This document shows positions 23,736 through 30,633 of a stretch of 31,750 bases of DNA, piece after piece (position 1 is the stretch's first letter; the number at the start of each line of letters is the position of its first letter). A model generated the notes under the pieces. The model was not told where the DNA came from. It did no database searches and was given only the letters and a program-made list of their open reading frames with translations. Made by a program: the position numbers and the translations under genes. This stretch comes from Limiplasma sp964504385 (GTDB lineage: Bacteria > Bacillota > Clostridia > Christensenellales > Aristaeellaceae), in contig CAZDEF010000028.1 of the NCBI GenBank assembly GCA_964504385.1, positions 1 to 31,750 on the forward strand. The letters run 5' to 3'.

Positions 23736-25982
23736 TCACAGCATGCCCGTCACTTCGGGCCAGTAGCACTTGCCCATATACATCAGCCATTTATCGACCT
23801 CATAGCCATAGGAGAGGAACTCGCTGTAATACAGCCACCAGTCCTCGCCCAGCACATATTCCATCTCCGGATAGGCCGCCAGCACTTCGCTGGGGCGGAA
23901 GAAAGCGTTGCCCATCTGATCCTCATACATGCCCTCATCGCAGAAGTAATCCATCACGGCCTGCGAATCATCCCCGCATTTCTCGGCCACTTCAGGATAA
24001 TTCTGGATGTACACATCGTAGTTGAAGATCATGCCGATGTCCTCGCCGTAATAATCCACCGGGCGGTAGGAGGGATCCTGAAATGCCGCGCCCACGCAGA
24101 TACTGCCGTCCTCGATCGCCTGACAGGCCAGTTCCGTGCCGTTGAGCGTGACGACCGGCTGCATGCCCTCCGGGCTTTCCAGCCAGATCCACAGCTGCCA
24201 CCACGCATATTCCTCCTCCGTGGCTTCGGTCATCTGCTCGTACCACACGTCCGTCACCTTGAGCGCGTTCCACGGCTTCTCCTGCACCAGCAGGCTCTCG
24301 CCGGTGTGGCCGTAGGTGGCGCTTGCCCACAGGTCGATGCGGTTTTCATCCGGCTCTGCACGAAACACCTCATACAGCCATTCACTGCGTTCGGTCAGGA
24401 AACGGCGCAGCAGCTCAACCTCGCCTGCGTGGTCAAGGGCGTACACATAGCGGTTGAGGGTGCTGCGCGTCCACAGCACGGCGTTCATCTGCCGGGATGC
24501 CTCGATCTGCTCCACATAGGCGTCCAGCGGCTGAAGCCAGCGTCCCTCTTTGCTGCCCAGCAGGATCTCGCGCACCATGGGGTACAGCTCGTCGCAGTAG
24601 ATTTTCCGCGCCGCCTCCACAAAGGCCGGGCACTGGTAGAAGTCATACATCCAGCCGCTGGTCTCCTTGAAACCCACGCCGTTTGCGCACAGGCCGTTGG
24701 ACAGGTATCGGTAGGCGATATCAAAATCCCACAGCGGGCCGGGGCGGAAGCGGCTCTCGCCCGCCGGCAGCACGAAGAAAGAGGATGAATAGCGGTAGCC
24801 ATCGTAATTGTAGCTCAATTCCTGAATGAGCAGAGTGCGAGCAAAGGCGTCCACATCGAAGTCCTCCTCGATCGTCCGCCCATTTTCGGGATGAACGCCG
24901 CCTGCGGTGAGGGTATCGCGCGCCTCCTGCAGACGGGTGCTGATGTAATCCACCATGGTCTGCGTGGCGCTTTCGGGGTTCTTGAGGGAAAGCATCTGCC
25001 CATCGTCAAGCGTAAACCAGCACTTTTCGGACAGGGTGTAGCTGGATTCCATCTCCACCAGATACGCGCCTGCATCCGGCGAGGCGGATTCCACCACGCC
25101 TTCCAGATAGGTGTAGGCATTGCCGAAACGGTTCCGGCTCTCCCCCACGGGCAGCCCGCTCAGATCGGTCTGGCCCACCTTGTCGTTCCACTGAGCGATC
25201 AGCTTTTCATAGTCCCGCTCGTCCACGCGGCCTTCGCCGATCTCCACCTTCTCGGTCAGCAGATAGGTGCCCCGGTATTCACCATCATAGTACAGATCCA
25301 CATGTTCGCTGTGCGCGGTTTCAGTCAGCCCCAGTTCCAGCCCCAGATCCAGCGTGATGCGGTTGTGCAGCATCGTCTGGTCGGACGCTTCGGCCAGCAG
25401 CACCCATGTGCGCTCCATCTCGTCCGCCAGCCCCGTATCCAGCAGATCCATCGGTTCTTCCAGCTTGAACTGATAGGGCTTTTTCTGTCCGCCCCATGTG
25501 CCATTGCCGCGGCCGCGCAGCTTGCGGATCTTGCCTGCGTGATCCACATGGCCATCCGGATCGATGATGGCCATGGAGGCGGTGGTATAGTGCGAATGCC
25601 GCTCGCAGTTGTCAATATAGTCCCGTCCCTGCTCCACCGGGTCGTCGCTGAGGAGAAACAGCGTGCGCAGATCGGCCGACTGCATCACCCCGGCTTCGAT
25701 CTCTCCGGCCGTGAGCGTGCCTTCCTCCAGCTGATACGTCACAGGCTGATCGTTCACATACAGCTGCATCTGCGACACATCGGCAAAGGCGGGCAGCAAC
25801 AGCCACGTTTCCCCATCCACCACCGACGCGCAGATCTCCACCTCCGTTCCCTGCACGGGTAGCACGGCGCGCAGCGGTGAAAGCGAAATGTCCCTTTCAG
25901 CAGCCACCGCCGTCTCCTCGCCCAGTGCAAAGCCGCTCAGGCAGCACAGCGCCAGCGTCAACAGGATCAGCCATCGTTTCAT
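23736..25982 (-). CDS. CotH2: secreted CotH-family protein kinase, second of the array
   Basis: This paralog has 748 residues, with a signal ending near GFALG. Blocks are VDGETWLLLPAFA (~55-67), NCERH (~125-129), RGRGNGTW (~156-163), KKPYQFKLE (~167-175), HVDLYYDGEYRG (~227-238), EKVEIG (~244-249), ELSYNYDGYRYSS (~388-400) and PLWDFD (~416-421). A C-terminal module runs from DYYGEDIGMIF to the EVDKW variant of the EGW turn. The mid-region lacks the NGSTLSDRC wording of CotH4/5 and has YTLSEKCWF instead. The ATG at 25982 has GAGGAGG 6 bases upstream. The CotH1 stop overlaps the upstream edge of that site, giving an 11-base gap that favours coupled translation. Confidence 0.9.
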   Translation of the reverse strand: MKRWLILLTLALCCLSGFALGEETAVAAERDISLSPLRAVLPVQGTEVEICASVVDGETWLLLPAFADVSQMQLYVNDQPVTYQLEEGTLTAGEIEAGVMQSADLRTLFLLSDDPVEQGRDYIDNCERHSHYTTASMAIIDPDGHVDHAGKIRKLRGRGNGTWGGQKKPYQFKLEEPMDLLDTGLADEMERTWVLLAEASDQTMLHNRITLDLGLELGLTETAHSEHVDLYYDGEYRGTYLLTEKVEIGEGRVDERDYEKLIAQWNDKVGQTDLSGLPVGESRNRFGNAYTYLEGVVESASPDAGAYLVEMESSYTLSEKCWFTLDDGQMLSLKNPESATQTMVDYISTRLQEARDTLTAGGVHPENGRTIEEDFDVDAFARTLLIQELSYNYDGYRYSSSFFVLPAGESRFRPGPLWDFDIAYRYLSNGLCANGVGFKETSGWMYDFYQCPAFVEAARKIYCDELYPMVREILLGSKEGRWLQPLDAYVEQIEASRQMNAVLWTRSTLNRYVYALDHAGEVELLRRFLTERSEWLYEVFRAEPDENRIDLWASATYGHTGESLLVQEKPWNALKVTDVWYEQMTEATEEEYAWWQLWIWLESPEGMQPVVTLNGTELACQAIEDGSICVGAAFQDPSYRPVDYYGEDIGMIFNYDVYIQNYPEVAEKCGDDSQAVMDYFCDEGMYEDQMGNAFFRPSEVLAAYPEMEYVLGEDWWLYYSEFLSYGYEVDKWLMYMGKCYWPEVTGML

Positions 25983-25993
25983 GGGGTTCCTCC

Positions 25994-28204
25994 TCATTCG
26001 GTCACGACCGGCGGGAGGAAGGTCTTGCCGTCCTTCAGCCAGCCTTCCTCGTAGCCGTAGTAGATAAACTCCGTGTAATAATTCCACCAGTCCTCGCCCA
26101 GCATTTCCAGCAGGTAGGGGTTCTTGTGCGCGACCTCGGCAGGATCGAAGAAGGCGTTGCCCATCTGGCCTTCGTACATGCCCTCGTCGCAGAAATACTC
26201 CAGCAGCAGCTGCGCGTCGTTTTCGCATTCCTCCGCAATGTCTGGATGCTGCGCCGCATAATAATCCGGGTCAAACACCATGCCCATGTCCTCGCCATAA
26301 TAATCCGCGGGCCGGTAGGACAGATCCATCATGCAGACCGTCACATAGGCCAGCCCGTCCTCCCCCAGCCGGCAGTCCACCGGCACATCGTTCACGGTGA
26401 TCTGCGGGGCTTCAAAAGCATGCCCCGGCGCGGGACGGATGGCGATATCGATCTGCCAGCGGGCATACGCCTCCTCCGTGGCTTCGGTCAGCTGATGCCG
26501 GTCGAACCACGCCACCTCGGCGCGGCTCCACGGATAAGCCTCCACTTCCAGATAATCGCCGAAGGCCATGAATTCGGCCCGCACGCGCAGATCCACCCGT
26601 TCCGGATCGACGGTTCGGGTCTGCAGCTGCGTGCCGAACCACTCGCTGCGCTCGGTCAGGTAGCGCTTGAGCAGGCCGATCTCCGCCTCGTAATCCGCGC
26701 CGTACACAAGGCGGGTCAGCTCATGCGTGTCCCAGATCACGGCGTTCATCCGCCGCGAAGCCTCGATCCACGCCGCATAGTCGTCGATGGAGCGCAGATA
26801 GGTCCCCTGCTTCTCCCCCAGCAGCACATCGCGCACAAGGGGATACAGCTCCTCCTGCCAGATCTCCCCCATCCTTGTCCACACCGCATCCGTGCCATAG
26901 AGATCCGGCAGCCAGCCTTCCATCTTCTGCAGCTCGTGCCCATTGGCATTGGCCAGATTGGTGCGGTAGCGCCACGACAGGTCAAAATCCCAGATGGGGC
27001 CGCTTTCGAAACGCGTTTCGCCCGCAGGCAGCACAAAGAAGCACGACCGTTCGTAGCTGTCCGGATTATAGGCCAGCTCTTGCAGCAGCGCCGCACGGGC
27101 AAAGCCGTCCACGTCAAAGTCCTCCTCCACGGAACGGCCGGTATCCGGGTTCACGCCGCCGTACACAAGGGTATCGCGCGCCTCCTGCAGCCGCTCGCTG
27201 ATGTAGGCCAGCATTTTCCGGCTGGCGTTTTCAGGGCTCTTTAGCGCATAGGTAGAGCCGTCCGACAGGAAGAACCAGCAGCGGTCGGAGGGCACAGTCC
27301 CACCCTCCGTTTCCAGAAAGTAGGCACCGGAGGACGGCAGATCGGCCTCCAGCATGCCCTCCGTGTAGGTTGTCTGATTGCCGAAGCGGTTGAGGGCCTC
27401 CGCCGTGGGCAGCGCGTCCAGATCGTTCAGGCCGACCGTGCGGTTGAGGCGCTGCAGCAGCTGATCGTAATCCAGCTCATCCACGCCAAATTCGCCCACT
27501 TCAATCTTCTCGCACAGCAGATAGGTGCCGCGGTATTCGCCGTCGTAATACAGATCCACATGCTCTGCGTGGGGCGTGGATGCAATGCCCAGCTCCCGCG
27601 CCAGATCCAGCGTCATGAGATTGCGCAGGAGCGTGCCATCGATCGCATCGGCCAGCAGCACCCACTTGCGCGACGGCTGCCCCACATCCAGCAGATCCAC
27701 CTGCGCATCCAGCTTGAGATGATAGGGCTTCTTCTCCACCGTCCATGTGGAATTGCCGCGTCCGCGCAGCACGTCGATCCCGGCGGCATGAGCCACACGC
27801 CCCTGCGCATCCACCAGCACCATGCGCCCCGTCGTCCGGGCGGTGTGCTTTTCGCTTCCGTCAATATAGGCCCGTCCCTGCTCGATTGGATCATCGCTGA
27901 ACAGGAACAGCGCGCGCAGGTTTTGGGAGATTATCACGCTGATCTCCATCAGGGTCTCGCCCTGCGCGCTCACAACGCTGCTGCCGTCCAGCGTTACCGG
28001 CTGTCCGTCCAGCGTCAGCGTAAGGGTATCCGCCGATGCAAACGACGGCAGCAGCAGCCACGTTTCATCCTCCACCGTGCTGGCTGCGATCTCCGCCGCG
28101 CCACCGTTCACCGGCACGCGCGCCACCAGCTCCTCCGCACAGCCCAAGCCCCACACGCAGCACAGCGCCGCCGCGATCAGCAGGAACCTTCTCCATTTTT
28201 TCAT
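25994..28204 (-). CDS. CotH1: secreted CotH-family protein kinase, first of the array
   Basis: The first gene of the operon encodes 736 residues, with a signal ending near GLGCA. Blocks are DETWLLLPSFA (~46-56), RGRGNSTW (~147-154), KKPYHLKLD (~158-166), HVDLYYDGEYRG (~215-226), EKIEVG (~232-237), ELAYNPDSYERSC (~376-388) and PIWDFD (~403-408). The NCE(K/R)H block of the other five is GSEKH here, losing a conserved cysteine. The C-terminal module is the most canonical: VFDPDYYAAQHPDIAEEC, then FFDPAEVAHKNPYLLEML. That makes its two-repeat nature easiest to see. The ATG at 28204 has AAGGAG 9 bases upstream and lies about 40 bases after the predicted transcription start. Confidence 0.9.
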   Translation of the reverse strand: MKKWRRFLLIAAALCCVWGLGCAEELVARVPVNGGAAEIAASTVEDETWLLLPSFASADTLTLTLDGQPVTLDGSSVVSAQGETLMEISVIISQNLRALFLFSDDPIEQGRAYIDGSEKHTARTTGRMVLVDAQGRVAHAAGIDVLRGRGNSTWTVEKKPYHLKLDAQVDLLDVGQPSRKWVLLADAIDGTLLRNLMTLDLARELGIASTPHAEHVDLYYDGEYRGTYLLCEKIEVGEFGVDELDYDQLLQRLNRTVGLNDLDALPTAEALNRFGNQTTYTEGMLEADLPSSGAYFLETEGGTVPSDRCWFFLSDGSTYALKSPENASRKMLAYISERLQEARDTLVYGGVNPDTGRSVEEDFDVDGFARAALLQELAYNPDSYERSCFFVLPAGETRFESGPIWDFDLSWRYRTNLANANGHELQKMEGWLPDLYGTDAVWTRMGEIWQEELYPLVRDVLLGEKQGTYLRSIDDYAAWIEASRRMNAVIWDTHELTRLVYGADYEAEIGLLKRYLTERSEWFGTQLQTRTVDPERVDLRVRAEFMAFGDYLEVEAYPWSRAEVAWFDRHQLTEATEEAYARWQIDIAIRPAPGHAFEAPQITVNDVPVDCRLGEDGLAYVTVCMMDLSYRPADYYGEDMGMVFDPDYYAAQHPDIAEECENDAQLLLEYFCDEGMYEGQMGNAFFDPAEVAHKNPYLLEMLGEDWWNYYTEFIYYGYEEGWLKDGKTFLPPVVTE

Positions 28205-28249
28205 GCAGGGCCTCTCCTTCCGGTGCATATGCATAGCTCACCATCTTTC

Positions 28250-28278
28250 AGTATACCACACATCGCGCTGTTTGGAAA
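28250..28278 (-). promoter_or_regulatory. Promoter of the CotH array operon
   Basis: On the minus strand, TTTCCA (28273-28278), a 17-base spacer and TATACT (28250-28255) are seen, with TGG directly before the -10 making an extended -10 element. I see no internal promoter or terminator within the following 14 kb. This looks like a vegetative sigma-A promoter, which bears on whether the array is sporulation-specific. Confidence 0.65.
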
Positions 28279-28311
28279 TTGCAGCATGTAAAAACTGAGG
28301 CGGAACGTCAA

Positions 28312-28349
28312 GCAGCCCGCCAGCGCTCGGTGGAGCGTTGACGGGCTGC
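28312..28349 (-). terminator. Imperfect hairpin, possible terminator of the Nup-type operon
   Basis: GCAGCCCG pairs with CGGGCTGC, with a second inner helix (CGCTC with GAGCG) and mismatches between. It is located 18 bases after the permease stop. No proper T-run follows, so termination may be weak or Rho-dependent. The interval 28279-28366 holds nothing else I can support. Confidence 0.4.
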
Positions 28350-28366
28350 AGGCAGCATACGGACGT

Positions 28367-29398
28367 TTATCTCGTTCCCTTGTCGTAGGGGATGCCCTCC
28401 GCCTTGGGGGCTCGGCTGGACTTGGAAGTGAAGGCCAGCACGATCAGCGTGATGAGATAGGGCAGCATGCGGTAGAAATTGGTGTTGATGTTCAGGTTCT
28501 TCAGCAGATAGATGCCGTCGCCGTTGATATCCAAGCTGGCGTAGCTGGCAGCCACACACTTGAACAGGCCGAACAGCAGCGCCGCACCGGCAATGTTCAG
28601 CGGCTTCCAGTTGCCAAAGATCATCACAGCCAGCGCAAGGAAGCCAAAGCCGGCCACATCACCGTTGGCGGAGCAGTTGGCCGTAGTCAGCGCGTACACA
28701 AAGCCGCCCATGCCAGCCAGCGCGCCGGAGATGGTGGTGCCCGCATAGCGCATCCGCACCACGTTGATGCCAAGGCTGTCGGAGGCCTGGGGGTTTTCAC
28801 CGCAGGAGCGCAGGCGCAGACCGAAGCGGGTCTTGTACAGGATGACGGACAGGATCACAAAGACGATGATGCAAATGTAGGTGGCGAAGTACACCTTGTT
28901 CAGGAAGGTATCGGCCATGAAACCGATGGGATCGGTGCGGCCATAGCCGAACATGCTCTTTTTGACCATGAACCAGCTGGCGGAGTCGCCGGTGAACATC
29001 TGCAGGGTGTTTTGGTTGGCGATCATGCGCACAAGGAACAGCACCAGCGCGGGAGCCATCAGGTTCAGCGCCGTGCCGCCGATGGTCTGGTCTGCCCGCA
29101 GGTTGATGGCCGCAAAAGCCAGCAGCAGCGAAAACAGCGCTCCCAGCGCCGCCGCTACCAGCATGGCCAGCACCATGAAGCCCTGCAAGGCCATCCAGTC
29201 TCCGGCAGCCTTGGCTGCATCAAACCAACCCCACTGCTGCACCAGCCGCACAAACAGCACGCCCGCAAACGCGCCAAAGATCATGATGCCTTCCAGCGCC
29301 AGATTGATGATGCCGCTGCGTTCGGCAAACACGCCTGCCAGCGCCACGATCATCAGAGGAACCGCATAGATCAGGGTCTGTCGAATCAGAAAACTCAT
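28367..29398 (-). CDS. Nup-type ABC transporter permease (NupQ/YufQ-like)
   Basis: This 343-residue inner-membrane subunit belongs to the branched-chain/nucleoside permease family (BPD_transp_2). The N-terminus has the typical AGVFAERSGIINLALEGIMIFGAFAG (~20-45). About eight spans follow, with a cytoplasmic coupling loop GLRLRSCGENPQASDSLGIN (~193-212) that contacts the ATPase, then a YAGTTISGALAGMGGF span. B. subtilis NupQ imports nucleosides together with NupN, NupO and NupP. It overlaps the upstream permease by 4 bases (ATGA) and is the last gene of this operon in the window. Nucleoside specificity is an inference from the family. Confidence 0.9.
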   Translation of the reverse strand: MSFLIRQTLIYAVPLMIVALAGVFAERSGIINLALEGIMIFGAFAGVLFVRLVQQWGWFDAAKAAGDWMALQGFMVLAMLVAAALGALFSLLLAFAAINLRADQTIGGTALNLMAPALVLFLVRMIANQNTLQMFTGDSASWFMVKKSMFGYGRTDPIGFMADTFLNKVYFATYICIIVFVILSVILYKTRFGLRLRSCGENPQASDSLGINVVRMRYAGTTISGALAGMGGFVYALTTANCSANGDVAGFGFLALAVMIFGNWKPLNIAGAALLFGLFKCVAASYASLDINGDGIYLLKNLNINTNFYRMLPYLITLIVLAFTSKSSRAPKAEGIPYDKGTR

Positions 29399-30633
29399 TT
29401 CAGCGCCCCCTTTCCGGACTTCTTGCGTCGACCGTTCAGCAGCATCTTGATCACCAGCGAGAACGCGCTCAGGTACACGATCACGGCGATGATGACGTCC
29501 GTGATGTATTCGTTGTAAGCGGTCAGGTTGGTCAGCTGCAGGCCGGAGATATCCAGCATGGACATGAACAGGCCCGCAAAGATGACGCCGATGGGGTTGT
29601 TGGAGGCCAGCAGCGCAACGGGAATGCCGTTGAAGCCTACAGCGGGCAGCTGCTGATAGGTGGACCAGAAGAACTCGGTATTGCCGCTGAGGTAATACAG
29701 CGAACCGGCCGCACCGGCCATCGCGCCTGCGATCGCCATGGAGTACACGATGTTGCGCTTATCCTTGATACCGGCATAGCGCGCGGCAAAGCGGTTGGAG
29801 CCGCAGGCCTTGAGCTGATAGCCGAACGTGGTGCGTGTGAGCAGGATGTACACCAGCACCGCCAGCACGATGGCGATGAGGATGCCGCCGTTCACCTGCG
29901 AACCGGGGAACAGCCTGTCCAGCCCCATTTTGGAGGTGGATACGCTGTTGGCGGTGGTCTTGTAAATATAGGACGTTTTGGTGTTTTCGATGATGTTCTT
30001 GAAGCTGGACACGTCAAACACCCACGTCACCAGATTGGCTGCGATCCAGTTGGTCATGATGCAGGCGATGACCTCGTTGATGTTCAGCAGCGACTTGAGC
30101 AAGCCGGGGATCGAACCCCACACAGCGCCCGCCAGCATGCCGCCCGCAAACGCCAGCACCCACACCAGCCATGCGGGGAAATACAGCACCGGTTCAGCCA
30201 TGCCCTGCGCGAGCTGGAACGTGACCAGCGCGCTGTCCTTCACCGGCAGGCTGAGGGCAATGAGCAGCGTGGCCGCCGTACCGGCCAAGTACTGGCCCGG
30301 AGCGCCAATGTTGAACAGGCCGGTCTTGTTGGCCACTGCCACGGACAAGCCGGTCAGGATCACCGGCGTTGCACGGAACAGCAGGTTGCCCACGCTTGCG
30401 GGGTTAAAGCCGAAGGTCAGCGCGCCAGCCGCGCTGCGGCCCGTGGACAGCAGACCGAGGAACACCAGCCGGATGCCGTCCATGGCGCTCTTGAAGCCGA
30501 GCGTCGGGTTGCACAGACCCACCACAAGGATCAGCACGCTGCCCGCCGCCAGACCGATGATGATGGACAGCAGCGACGCCATCACCGAGCGGGTGCCATC
30601 CTTGTGCCAGAATTGCCTGAGCTTTTCGTTCAT
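29395..30633 (-). CDS. Nup-type ABC transporter permease (NupP/YufP-like)
   Basis: This 412-residue permease carries a long cytoplasmic and first-span N-terminus (~1-40). The family block PVILTGLSVAVANKTGLFNI plus GAPGQYLAG (~90-119) is followed by the NINEVIACIMTNWIAANL span and the coupling loop TFGYQLKACGSNRFAARYAGI (~273-293). It forms the heterodimeric channel with the next permease. The length exceeds that of its partner because of a loop at ~205-250 between spans, as is usual for NupP. Both ends overlap neighbours by 4 bases (ATGA), so the ATPase and the two permeases are translationally coupled and probably made in fixed ratio. Confidence 0.9.
   Translation of the reverse strand: MNEKLRQFWHKDGTRSVMASLLSIIIGLAAGSVLILVVGLCNPTLGFKSAMDGIRLVFLGLLSTGRSAAGALTFGFNPASVGNLLFRATPVILTGLSVAVANKTGLFNIGAPGQYLAGTAATLLIALSLPVKDSALVTFQLAQGMAEPVLYFPAWLVWVLAFAGGMLAGAVWGSIPGLLKSLLNINEVIACIMTNWIAANLVTWVFDVSSFKNIIENTKTSYIYKTTANSVSTSKMGLDRLFPGSQVNGGILIAIVLAVLVYILLTRTTFGYQLKACGSNRFAARYAGIKDKRNIVYSMAIAGAMAGAAGSLYYLSGNTEFFWSTYQQLPAVGFNGIPVALLASNNPIGVIFAGLFMSMLDISGLQLTNLTAYNEYITDVIIAVIVYLSAFSLVIKMLLNGRRKKSGKGALK

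Larger units (their letters stand above)
14770..28204 (-). repeat. Tandem array of six CotH-kinase paralogs
   Basis: Six consecutive genes on one strand encode proteins of the same length class and the same domain order. All share RGRGN, KPY, DLYYDG, WDFD and YFCD(E/D)GMY blocks. Gaps between neighbours are 11, 20, 20, 17 and 14 bases in transcription order. The repetition is at protein level, since the copies have diverged well beyond simple DNA repeats. I number them CotH1 to CotH6 in transcription order. Confidence 0.93.

Noticed and set aside
25877..27244. Long open plus-strand frame opposite CotH1 and CotH2
   Set aside because: It is antisense to well-supported genes, is rich in His, Arg and Pro as expected for a shadow frame, and has no ribosome binding site.
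14770..28204. The periodic recurrence of similar sequence as a CRISPR or DNA-level repeat array
   Set aside because: The period is about 2.2 kb and the similarity follows reading frames. These are diverged paralogous genes with no short direct repeats and spacers.
14043..28278. The array as a mobile element or genomic island
   Set aside because: No integrase, transposase, terminal inverted repeats or flanking tRNA is visible, and base composition looks like that of the neighbours.
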